In this document: positions 7,701 to 14,803 of the stretch, piece by piece | Layout of the letters: every line of letters starts with the position of its first letter | How positions within the stretch are numbered: the first letter of the stretch is position 1 | Assembly (NCBI GenBank): GCA_934278005.1 | Contig: CAKQWG010000018.1 | Span: 1 to 27,795 of the forward strand | Length of the DNA: 27,795 nt | Source of the DNA: an uncultured Pirellulaceae bacterium | Lineage (GTDB): Bacteria > Planctomycetota > Planctomycetia > Pirellulales > Pirellulaceae | Reading direction: 5' to 3' | The notes under the pieces: model-generated | The model's input: the letters and a program-made list of their open reading frames with translations, nothing else | Databases searched by the model: none | What the model was told of the DNA's origin: nothing | Translations under genes and position numbers: made by a program

Positions 7701-8282
7701 TTCGGCCGGTGGACGGCAGGCATGCTGAAACAGCCGGGCAAAAACCGATTTGGCAATGGCGCGTTTGTCCCCTGGAATGGGCAGACCACCTTCGCAGACA
7801 TGAAAGGTGCCCTGGGTTGTGCGACGATCAGCTCGCGGATTGTGAATCACTCCGTTGTGAACCCGGTAGCTGGTCAGCAGTTCGCTCTCAAAGCTATCGC
7901 CGTTGGCGGGTAGGCTCAGCAGCCGCCCCAGGCCGTGGCGATCCAGGCACAGCGTGGGGTGGGGCAGCGTCAGCGGTGCATCGATCGGCGCGTCGCCAAA
8001 GTGGCTCTGCAAAAAATTCTCAATGCGATGGTCGATGGCAGGACGATGGCCCGACAACAATCGATTTTTTTCTCGCATGCTCGACAACAGTGTCCGCCGC
8101 CAAAGCGATTCATCGTCGGGCTGTTCGGGGACGGCCAGTCCAGCCACAGCCAACTGCATGTGCAAATAGTCTCGCAATTGTACTTGTAGGTCGTCCGATT
8201 TTCCGTCCTGCTGCCAACCCAGTGCGACCTGCGGATCCTCGACTAACCAATCGCTTCCCAACTCTTTCCATGTGATCGTCAC
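4773..8282 (-). CDS. Probable diphosphate-type phosphoenolpyruvate carboxykinase
   Basis: A 1169-residue cytoplasmic protein with no signal peptide or membrane segment. It starts at GTG 8282, supported by AGGAG six bases upstream. Length and motif order suggest the PPi-dependent PEP carboxykinases (EC 4.1.1.38), about 1150 residues long and known from Entamoeba and propionibacteria, which interconvert PEP, CO2 and phosphate with oxaloacetate and PPi. Visible points: NPRADRRTTQGTFHV (148-162) resembles the substrate-Arg region, YFGYCKKEVKT (350-360) the metal/substrate Lys segment, and EEEHAGG (373-379) the metal-His region. A GGGKSE loop (505-510) recalls the kinase-1a loop in the expected order but at longer spacing. 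The assignment rests on remembered motifs, not a search. The alternative is an uncharacterised large protein. The gene stands alone, with a terminator-like hairpin just after it. Confidence 0.65.
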   Translation of the reverse strand: MTITWKELGSDWLVEDPQVALGWQQDGKSDDLQVQLRDYLHMQLAVAGLAVPEQPDDESLWRRTLLSSMREKNRLLSGHRPAIDHRIENFLQSHFGDAPIDAPLTLPHPTLCLDRHGLGRLLSLPANGDSFESELLTSYRVHNGVIHNPRADRRTTQGTFHVCEGGLPIPGDKRAIAKSVFARLFQHACRPPAESLQLPYLSGPVAGSEGPRQAFVSLLVRPLVCPAVANFCRHKTMEVRFFAPGGLVSNLDFVESIFGNAGDPLLPENDAGLDVLHWSGHTGCVILAPHLCHLTKRELGLPHWNDATERQRRDAMCYRSEDEKYNDGTAFKATCRTADGVIVTLIADNYFGYCKKEVKTQISYAANLMGNVEEEHAGGALAFPSWSLGDEFQVNSQRYNGRTFADVIRDYADFVDVHPEGYAVDRYCSKLIYIPEHAKATLYDQKIYWQYNGASQSIPLEPSKVYMAPSGYRLRMEKHPSAPSWRLVGSSGDGIVCHKPCTVSGGGKSEISKSLRDYMLSGPIFVSDLASDFDKLDELFSKDYSTRWREDSPEKPDYSTRASRPLLDPKRSLGSVIKLLTPSRDYTDEYKAWLKTIPGSLYAMAFIIKRFCKPEWNGDWRSHFSVDVVNGEPGHELKYHNRKLVGMYLRVGLDSQRRWQTYKLRQDFAAAYKVQLEDDITASVVVPGRFLQGDFDSSDSYKFVANCEYRLFQRPDDAVHRGLDKQTESDIASDGNFFCNFEPLDRPTAQAIVDDVLNFDTFSEPMQDMLLDFLQSDSQYVVSSAHPRLVDGKPSKNPRYLQDRPDLDSPAETYIAGRSVRLYRGLASDEAVHLPVAAVLSGRRNNPPDKEAGIRSLAVYNPIHYQELPELFMDYICSLTGKSPSTTGAGSEGALTKGPFNALLPIHDLNATLVSMILTDLGGFSTAAGFVGSEVEVGHDISLLVPELWCRMAPNERNPKWLIQEGLLEQLKDYEYQGRTILASRLGYRINRRFVRHFFGRMFDNPDKVFDSRILCPETQDEEGFADGVDHIVESQQKVARQYFTDGSFEVACPPLQALLSIMVEGNYNGLNLDSPEVRQQFTRDAMFSSTWYRERLTAKRAADIRLWQRHRRYLKQFCNKSTHQEVVQRMDLEARIEQANQRLEFFKTDEYLARIEGTLGTDPALLVK

Positions 8283-8601
8283 GTGCAGCTCCTACTTTCG
8301 TTTACAATGGCTTGAAGGAATTGCCGATTATACGGGCCGTCGCCGATCCGCCCTAGCAGGCTGGCAGCCACCAGCCGAAAATGACCGTTAACAGTCACCG
8401 GTTCGGCTCGCGCTCGCCCGAGGACTCGCGGTCAGTCAACGCCCGCATATCACTCTTTATGTCTGCCACGGAGATAGGGTAAAGTTTGCGCCTGCCCTGA
8501 CAAAGCAACTTGCATAACGAGCGATGTTCTCTCATAGTAAACAGCCTCCGACGTTTTCAGCCCCTCCACTCTCCGCCCTCCAGCAACTGGAAAAGGTATC
8601 G
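8283..8601. other. Divergent intergenic region, no gene seen
   Basis: This stretch of about 320 bp separates the starts of the PEPCK-like gene (minus) and the PVC-type dehydrogenase (plus) and must hold both promoters. The in-frame ATG at 8524 would place the latter's start inside it, but the signal peptide argues for 8602. I see no strong hairpin, repeat or clear paired -35/-10 boxes. Confidence 0.5.
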
Positions 8602-11118
8602 ATGATAACGAAGCAATTTTTTAATCCTCTATCACTGCTCGCACTGGCGCTCTCGGCCGCGCTGGCACCATGCCTGGCGGTTGGCGACGACGCCTCTGCA
8701 GGTAATTTTCGCACACCCGCAGGCTTCACTGTAGATCTGGTCTATAAAGTCCCCAGTGCCGATCAAGGATCATGGGTCGCCTTGTGCGTCGATCCCAAGG
8801 GTCGCATCTTGGCCAGCGATCAGTACGGCAAGCTGTATCGGCTGACCATGGTCGAGGGGCAGCAGCCAAAGGTCGAACAGCTGAAAGTCAATATTGGCAT
8901 GGCTCAGGGGATGCTCAGCGCGTTTGGTAGCTTGTACATCAATATCAACGCAAATAAGAAGCAACTCGAAGGGACTGACGCGCAGGGGCCGGGCGTGTAT
9001 CGCCTGACCGACACTACTGGCGACGACCAGTACGACAAGATCGAGTACCTGTTGCCGATGAGCGATCAAGCGGGCGAACACGGTCCTCACGCATTGATTC
9101 TCTCTCCCGACGGCAAGAAGATTTATCTGTGTAGCGGAAATCAAACCGACGTTCCCGAAGCGGCTACCGGCGGGCCTGTGCCGCGCCACTGGGGCGAAGA
9201 TCACCTGCTGGGACGGATGCCCGATGGACGCGGCTTTATGGCCGATCGATTGGCTCCCGGCGGATGGATCTGTCGCATGGACCCCGATGGAAAAAACGTG
9301 GAGCTGATTGCCAATGGCTTTCGCAATGAATACGACATCGCATTTAATCCAGCTGGCGAACTATTTACCTACGATGCGGATATGGAATGGGACATCGGTA
9401 CTCCCTGGTACCGCCCCACGCGAATTAACCATGTGATCAGCGGCGCTGAATTCGGCTGGCGCAACGGCACTGGCAAGTGGCCCGATTACTATCCGGACAG
9501 CTTCGGCGCGGTAGTAAATATCGGCCCGGGTTCACCCACGGGAATCGTCTTTGGCACCGGCGCTAAGTTCCCCGCCAAATTCCAAGAGGCGCTGTTCATT
9601 TGCGACTGGAGCTATGGGGTCATCTACGCGGTTCACATGCAGCCCGACGGATCGAGCTACACAGGCGAATTCGAATCGTTCGTCTCGGCCGCGCCCATGG
9701 CCGCTACCGATCTAGTGATCCATCCGGATGGAAATATGTATTTTGCCGTGGGTGGCCGACGCACCGCTTCGGCGCTGTACCGCGTACGCTATACGGGCCA
9801 GGAACCGACCCAGCCCAAGCTGTCCAACGACGAGGACAGCCAGACGATGGCGGCGCGAGTCCTGCGCCACAAGTTGGAAGATTTCCACGGCCATGCCGAT
9901 CCGACGGCTATCAAGCCAGCCATCGCCAACATTGGACACGCCGATCGCGCCATTCGCTATGCGGCCCGGATCGCGCTAGAGTGGCAACCGGTCGAACAAT
10001 GGCGAAAAGCGGCACTGGAACTTAAAGAGCCACGAGCTATTGTCAACGCCGCTGTGGGCTTGGCGCGCTGTGACGCCAAAGCCGACCAAGCCGCCTTGAT
10101 GGACAAACTCACTAGCCTCGACTTCAGCAGCCTGTCTCAGACGACTCAGTTGGAGTTGCTGCGGGCTTACGAATTGGTATGGCTGCGTTTGGCAGAGCCT
10201 GACGCACAGCAGCGGACCGCGGTGCTCAAGCAGATCGACGCGCAGTTTCCTAGCCGCGGCGGATTGCTCAATCGCGAACTGGCTGTGGTGCTGTGTTATC
10301 TGGACGCTCCGAACATCGTCGAACGCTGTGTCAATCAGCTGCGATTGGCGAGCGCTCAGGAAGACCAAATTCATTACGCGTTCTGCCTGCGCGGCGTCGA
10401 AGAGGGGTGGACGGACGAGCTGCGCAAGAGCTACTTCCAGTGGTTCTTTGATGTGGCGTCGGCCCGGGGTGGCGCTTCCTTCGGCGGCTTCCTGTCCAAC
10501 ATCCGCGACGTGGCTTTATCGAAATTGTCCGATGCCGACAAGCAGAAGCTGGGTGAGCTGACTGGCGATATGCCAGCTCCGGTAGACCCACTGGCTGACT
10601 TTGCGCCTCGACCGCTGGTTCAAGAGTGGACTATGGAAACCCTACAGCCCGAGCTGGCCAAGGTAACTGCAGCTCCGGACTTTGAACGTGGGCGCATGCT
10701 GACCGCAGTGGCACAGTGTTTCAAGTGCCATCGCTTTGCAGGCCAGGGTGGCATTCAGGGACCCGACCTGACCGGTACCAGCCGGCGTTTCACCGACGCC
10801 GATATGCTGATCGCCATTTTGCAACCGAACAAAGAGATCAGCGATCAGTATCAAGCCACACAGTTCTTGACAGAGAATGGTGCGATCACAGGACGCGTGG
10901 CCAACCTGAACGGTGATACCTTAAATATCGTCACCAACATGCTCGCTCCCGGCGACTTTACGAATGTCAAAGTCGACGACATTTTGGAGCAGCGTCCTTC
11001 GCCGGTATCGATGATGCCCAGCGGGCTGCTCGACACCTTCACTCCTGAGGAGATTGCCGATCTGCTGGCCTACCTGCGCAGCGGCGCCAATGCTGAGCAC
11101 GAGGTTTACCGAGACTAG
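8602..11118 (+). CDS. PVC-type membrane-bound dehydrogenase with C-terminal cytochrome c domain
   Basis: An 838-residue exported protein. I chose ATG 8602 because it gives a normal signal peptide (MITKQFFNPLSLLALALS...AVGDDASA) and has AAAGG five bases upstream; ATG 8524 would add 26 residues in front. The first half resembles the soluble glucose/sorbosone-dehydrogenase beta-propeller, with segments such as FRNEYDIAFNPAGELFTYDAD and VIHPDGNMYFAVGGR. The middle (about residues 400-690) is helical and HEAT-like. The C-terminal domain has a c-type heme site CFKCH (10717-10731, residues about 706-710) and the GPDLTGTSRRF...ILQPNKEISDQY pattern of the Pirellula/Verrucomicrobium heme-binding family. 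It is probably a periplasmic redox enzyme for sugar-type substrates; the true substrate is unknown. These genes are strongly amplified in Planctomycetes and Verrucomicrobia. Confidence 0.9.
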   Translation: MITKQFFNPLSLLALALSAALAPCLAVGDDASAGNFRTPAGFTVDLVYKVPSADQGSWVALCVDPKGRILASDQYGKLYRLTMVEGQQPKVEQLKVNIGMAQGMLSAFGSLYININANKKQLEGTDAQGPGVYRLTDTTGDDQYDKIEYLLPMSDQAGEHGPHALILSPDGKKIYLCSGNQTDVPEAATGGPVPRHWGEDHLLGRMPDGRGFMADRLAPGGWICRMDPDGKNVELIANGFRNEYDIAFNPAGELFTYDADMEWDIGTPWYRPTRINHVISGAEFGWRNGTGKWPDYYPDSFGAVVNIGPGSPTGIVFGTGAKFPAKFQEALFICDWSYGVIYAVHMQPDGSSYTGEFESFVSAAPMAATDLVIHPDGNMYFAVGGRRTASALYRVRYTGQEPTQPKLSNDEDSQTMAARVLRHKLEDFHGHADPTAIKPAIANIGHADRAIRYAARIALEWQPVEQWRKAALELKEPRAIVNAAVGLARCDAKADQAALMDKLTSLDFSSLSQTTQLELLRAYELVWLRLAEPDAQQRTAVLKQIDAQFPSRGGLLNRELAVVLCYLDAPNIVERCVNQLRLASAQEDQIHYAFCLRGVEEGWTDELRKSYFQWFFDVASARGGASFGGFLSNIRDVALSKLSDADKQKLGELTGDMPAPVDPLADFAPRPLVQEWTMETLQPELAKVTAAPDFERGRMLTAVAQCFKCHRFAGQGGIQGPDLTGTSRRFTDADMLIAILQPNKEISDQYQATQFLTENGAITGRVANLNGDTLNIVTNMLAPGDFTNVKVDDILEQRPSPVSMMPSGLLDTFTPEEIADLLAYLRSGANAEHEVYRD

Positions 11119-11152
11119 CTGCAGCCACTAACCTGCGCGAAAGCTGAGCCCA

Positions 11153-11314
11153 ATGCGTATGCGTCCGTCTGTTTTTCATATGCGTTGGGCAGTTGCTGCC
11201 AGCCTAGGTGTTGTGCTCTCAGGCTGGTTGCCGAGCCCGGTCCTGGCTGCCCAGGATCAGTCTGCAGATGAGCCAGCCCATGCGCGAGCGACTGCATCTA
11301 GTGCGTGCAAGTAG
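11153..11314 (+). CDS. Possible 53-aa secreted peptide
   Basis: A short frame starting MRMRPSVFHMRW and ending in ATASSACK. Residues 11-33 look like a complete signal peptide (basic N-region, hydrophobic core, PVLAAQ cleavage site), leaving a mature peptide of only about 20 residues, Ala-rich with one Cys. It begins 34 bp after the dehydrogenase gene. No strong ribosome-binding site is visible. It could be a real small secreted protein, or the surviving 5' end of a decayed exported-protein gene whose remainder is lost in the gene-free 324 bp that follows. Confidence 0.4.
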   Translation: MRMRPSVFHMRWAVAASLGVVLSGWLPSPVLAAQDQSADEPAHARATASSACK

Positions 11315-11638
11315 TCCCCGCCAGCCTGTACGCCCTGCTCAAAGCTGTCAAAAAAGAAAAAATTCTTGGCGGCGAGTGAAGGGGGTTGGCGGCAATGTCG
11401 CCCTAAACCCCAACCAACAGGTTTACCCAGCACCTACCGCAAAAGCCTTGCACGGAGCGTACTAGCACGTACTGGGGGGGCTGTCCACTTCCGCTAAAGT
11501 AAGCAGACGACGGACAATGCGGTTTCGCTCAGTTCGCGAATTGTTGGTGCGTGGCAGCCGTACGGATTGAGCCATGCCGCTGCCGCACCAACGTGCATTG
11601 ACCACATCTTTCCCATCTCACATGTGGAGTAGATTTCA
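11315..11638. other. Leader and upstream region of amt, no gene seen
   Basis: This stretch is gene-free. It contains a run of seven G (around 11474-11480), a small hairpin GGCGGC-AAT-GTCGCC (about 11391-11405) without a T-tract, and the large inverted repeat at 11544-11591 described separately. No confident sigma-70 or sigma-54 promoter was found. Confidence 0.5.
11544..11591 (+). promoter_or_regulatory. Strong hairpin in the amt leader
   Basis: TTGGTGCGTGGCAG (11544-11557) pairs with CTGCCGCACCAA (11580-11591), leaving one unpaired T in the left arm, around a 22-nt loop that begins with the palindrome CCGTACGG. It ends 47 bases before the amt GTG start. Neither strand has a T-tract, so it is not an intrinsic terminator. 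It may be a regulatory RNA structure or a dyad operator; the regulator is unknown. Confidence 0.5.
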
Positions 11639-13075
11639 GTGAATGCATTTCAAGTTTTCGCCTGTCGACGTTTCACACCTTTGTGGCTGTGGCTCGTCCT
11701 AGCCGCTTGCCCGGCCGCCTGCGGCGCGCAGGAGACCGAATCGGGCTCCCCGGTATCCATTCCAGAATTTCAGACGGATATCTTTTTGGCCAGCGCCGAA
11801 TCATCCGCGCACAACGCCTGGATGTTGGTCTGCTGCACGCTGGTGCTATTCATGACAGCTCCCGGCCTGGCACTGTTCTACGGCGGCCTGGTGCGTAAAA
11901 AGAATGTACTGAGCGTGCTCATGCAGTGCATATTCCTAATGGGCTTGATGACCGTTCTGTGGGCGCTCTACGGCTACTCGCTGGCATTTGGCAGTGGCAC
12001 TCCTTACCTGGGCGATGCTAGCTATTTGTTGATGCACAATGTTGAACGCAGCTGGAATGTTGTGACCGGCGAACCGCAGACGCCGATGTTCAGCGCCAGC
12101 CTCCCGCGACTGACTCATATGCTCTTTCAGGGTATGTTTTTCATCATTACACCCGTGCTCATCTGCGGCGCGTTCGCCGAGCGGATGAAGTTCAGCGCGA
12201 TGGTCGCCTTTTCGGTCCTGTGGGGGACGCTGGTGTATTGTCCGCTAGCTCACTGGGTCTGGGGCGGCGGGATTTTGGCTTTTGGACACCAGCACTCGTG
12301 GGGCGGCGGCGCGCTGGACTTTGCAGGCGGGACGGTGGTGCATATCAGCTCCGGAGTGACGGCCCTGGTAGCGGCTGTGGTGATCGGACCGCGGATAGGC
12401 CATCGCCGTGAACCTATGCCGCCGCACAATTTAACCTACACCGCGCTCGGTGCAGCCATGTTGTGGGTCGGATGGTTTGGATTCAATGCGGGCAGCGAAT
12501 TGGCCATCGATGGCATTACCTCTAGCGCCTTTGCCGCGACTCACTTTGCAGCGGCCGCTGGGGCCGTGGCTTGGGCCGGCGTGGAGTGGCTGCAGCGCGG
12601 CAAGCCGACTCTGTTGGGAGCGAGCTCGGGAGCCGTGGCGGGGTTGGTCTGCATCACGCCTGCAGCCGGGCACGTCGGGTTGATGAGTGCCCTGATCATG
12701 GGCGCGGCCGGCGGTATCGTGTGCCATTTTTCATGCTCAACGCTGAAGAATAAATTAGGCTACGACGACTCGCTCGATGCTTTTGGAATACACGGCATCG
12801 GCGGAACATTGGGCGCTCTACTGACTGGAGTATTTGCCAGCCGAGCGGTGTGGGACATCGCCAGTGGCCAACCCCTGGGAATGATCGAGGGCAATTACGC
12901 CACGCTCATTGGTCAATTCGTAGCCACGGCGGTGACCTGGATATTCGCCGGACTAGTCAGCCTGGCGTTACTGAAGCTGATCGATGCCACGCTGGGCCTG
13001 CGAGTAACCGCGATTGCTGAGCGACAGGGTTTGGATATCACCCAGCATGGTGAAGAGGGATACATATTTTTGTAG
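11639..13075 (+). CDS. amt: Ammonium transporter (Amt/MEP/Rh family)
   Basis: A 478-residue inner-membrane channel for ammonium uptake, homotrimeric in this family. The start is GTG 11639, with GGAG nine bases upstream. An N-terminal signal-like segment (residues 12-30) is followed by about eleven transmembrane helices starting near residue 58. The twin pore histidines are present at H235 (in GGTVVHISSG) and H385 (in DAFGIHGIGGTLG), and AFAERMKF (178-185) matches the conserved acidic/gate region. The cytoplasmic tail ends in GLDITQHGEEGYIFL. No glnK/PII gene lies next to it, unlike many bacteria, so any PII partner must be elsewhere. It converges with the sulfatase gene, with 21 bp between the stops. 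A hairpin in the leader may regulate it. Confidence 0.96.
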   Translation: MNAFQVFACRRFTPLWLWLVLAACPAACGAQETESGSPVSIPEFQTDIFLASAESSAHNAWMLVCCTLVLFMTAPGLALFYGGLVRKKNVLSVLMQCIFLMGLMTVLWALYGYSLAFGSGTPYLGDASYLLMHNVERSWNVVTGEPQTPMFSASLPRLTHMLFQGMFFIITPVLICGAFAERMKFSAMVAFSVLWGTLVYCPLAHWVWGGGILAFGHQHSWGGGALDFAGGTVVHISSGVTALVAAVVIGPRIGHRREPMPPHNLTYTALGAAMLWVGWFGFNAGSELAIDGITSSAFAATHFAAAAGAVAWAGVEWLQRGKPTLLGASSGAVAGLVCITPAAGHVGLMSALIMGAAGGIVCHFSCSTLKNKLGYDDSLDAFGIHGIGGTLGALLTGVFASRAVWDIASGQPLGMIEGNYATLIGQFVATAVTWIFAGLVSLALLKLIDATLGLRVTAIAERQGLDITQHGEEGYIFL

Positions 13076-13096
13076 TCGCAACACACTGCTCGCGGT

Positions 13097-14545
13097 TTAC
13101 AAGTCGTTATCGCGAACCCGCGCTAACTTGCTGGCTAGTTTGGCTTGTAGCCTGGCGACGATCTCGGCGTGCTTCGGCGACGAGGCTAAGTTGCTGAATT
13201 GCTGTGGGTCAGCTTGCATATCGAACAGTTCGCGTCCCCCGGCTGCGTCCTCGCCATATTGCAAGTAGGCCCACTGGGCTTCGCGAATGAGAAACCCTTT
13301 GCTCGACGGTGCGACGCAAAACGCAGCATCGCGGACCTGGAAAGTTGGATCGTCGAGCATTTTGGATATGTCCATGCCCTGAAGCCGAGTCGGCACTTCC
13401 AGATCGCACAGGCTGGCTAGAGTCGGATACAAATCCAGCAGCTCGACCAGGCTATCGCACACGGCCGGCTGCTTGCCAGGCACGCTAATGATCAGCGGCA
13501 CTGCAGCCGACTCTTCGTGTAGCGAGACCTTGGCCCAGAAGTCGTGCTCGCCCAGATGATAACCGTGGTCGCTGGTGAAAATCACGATCGTCTTGTCATC
13601 CAGCCCGGCCTGCTTCAGCGCCTGTAGCACCTTGCCAACCTGAGCATCCATGTAGGCCACCGAAGCGTAGTAGCCGCCAATGGCCTTGCGCTGGCGGCGC
13701 AGATCCATTTTCATATTGAGGCTGGTCTTGTAATTGATGCCCGCGGTGGGGATGTCATCCCAGTCGCCATCAATGCGCTCGGGCAAGGCCAGCTTGTCGT
13801 ACGGCTTGAAGGGCTCGAAGTAGGCCCGTGGGGCGACAAATGGTACGTGCGGGCGAACGAATCCAACCCCCAACCAGAACGGCTCATCAGCATGCTCGCG
13901 AATCAGCTCGGACGCTTTTTCAGCAGTCTTACCGTCTGAGTGAATGGAATCATCCCCATCGGCTTCAACCACGACAAAGGTGTTGCCGCCCACGACTGGT
14001 TTTTTGCCATTGGGATTGTTCTCAAGCGTTTCACCGTCGCCGGGTGCCTTCCATTCTGGGCCAGGACTATTGAACCGCTCGGTCCACGAACGTTCGTCAT
14101 CGGCACCGTTGCCATGATCATGCTCGCGACCATCGCCGCCGTACTCGACGCCGCCAGGGATGCCCATATGATAAATTTTGCTGACCCGCGCGGCGTAGTA
14201 GCCATTGTTTTTGAAATGCTCGGACCACGTGGCGCGGTCGCCGATCTGTGGGCGCGGATTCTTGTAACCCAGCTCGCCCGTGGCATGAGGATAGTAGCCC
14301 GACATGAATGAAGCCCGCGAGGGACCGCAGTAGGTGCCTTGGCAATAGGCGCGGGTGAACCTCGTGCCGCGCGCCGCCAAGGCGTCGATGTTTGGCGTTT
14401 GGCATATGGGATTTCCGTAGCAGGAAAGCGCCGTCGCGGTCAGGTCGTCGGAAATGATAAACAGCACATTCATCCGCTCAGCCGCCGACGTCGGACTCGG
14501 CACAATAAGCAGCAGGGCTAGGTACAGATACAGGTAGCTGCGCAT
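13097..14545 (-). CDS. Secreted type I sulfatase (iduronate-2-sulfatase-like)
   Basis: A 482-residue exported formylglycine sulfatase that hydrolyses sulfate esters, probably of sulfated polysaccharides. Residues 1-22 are a signal peptide ending TSAAE. The metal-binding ISDD pair is at 31-34. The modification motif C73-G-P-S-R, in YCGPSRASFMSGYYP, is the one converted to formylglycine by an FGE-type enzyme not encoded in this window. Further conserved segments are GFVRPHVPFVAPRAYFEPF, IGGYYASVAYMDAQVG and FTSDHGYHLGEHDFWAK, the last supplying metal and catalytic residues. These fit the iduronate-2-sulfatase-like subgroup that is abundant in marine planctomycetes. Length is normal for the family. 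It stands alone with no carbohydrate-utilisation cluster around it, so the substrate cannot be told from context. Confidence 0.95.
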   Translation of the reverse strand: MRSYLYLYLALLLIVPSPTSAAERMNVLFIISDDLTATALSCYGNPICQTPNIDALAARGTRFTRAYCQGTYCGPSRASFMSGYYPHATGELGYKNPRPQIGDRATWSEHFKNNGYYAARVSKIYHMGIPGGVEYGGDGREHDHGNGADDERSWTERFNSPGPEWKAPGDGETLENNPNGKKPVVGGNTFVVVEADGDDSIHSDGKTAEKASELIREHADEPFWLGVGFVRPHVPFVAPRAYFEPFKPYDKLALPERIDGDWDDIPTAGINYKTSLNMKMDLRRQRKAIGGYYASVAYMDAQVGKVLQALKQAGLDDKTIVIFTSDHGYHLGEHDFWAKVSLHEESAAVPLIISVPGKQPAVCDSLVELLDLYPTLASLCDLEVPTRLQGMDISKMLDDPTFQVRDAAFCVAPSSKGFLIREAQWAYLQYGEDAAGGRELFDMQADPQQFSNLASSPKHAEIVARLQAKLASKLARVRDNDL

Positions 14546-14750
14546 CTAATCAATCGCCTTGGTAAGTGGAGGTCGGTGGGCGGTTTATAATATCAGGTTG
14601 ACCCGGTTTCTGCTGCAGTCGCAAAAATGTCAATTTATTGACTAGTTCTGCCGTCTTGCGGATTCGGTTGTAACAGCAATTTTATTTCATCCCAACCCTG
14701 CCAAGATCGCCCCAATCGGTCGGTCAATTATGGTGCATGAGTGGGCTGGT

Positions 14751-14803
14751 AACCGGGGCTAACGCCCTGCGGCTGATAACCGGGGCTAACGCCCTACGGC
14801 TAG
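14751..14803. repeat. Tandem GC-rich repeat overlapping a stop codon
   Basis: Two tandem units of 26-27 bp, each beginning AACCGGGGCTAACGCCCT and ending CGGCTGAT or CGGCTAG, lie at 14751-14777 and 14778-14803. The TAG stop of the SNF2-like gene (14800-14802) lies at the end of the second unit. The GGGCTAA core also occurs in the repeat at 3590-3673. The gap 14546-14750 shows no gene. Confidence 0.75.

Noticed and set aside
13076..13096. Shared terminator between the converging amt and sulfatase genes
   Set aside because: The 21-bp gap shows no hairpin or T-tract on either strand.
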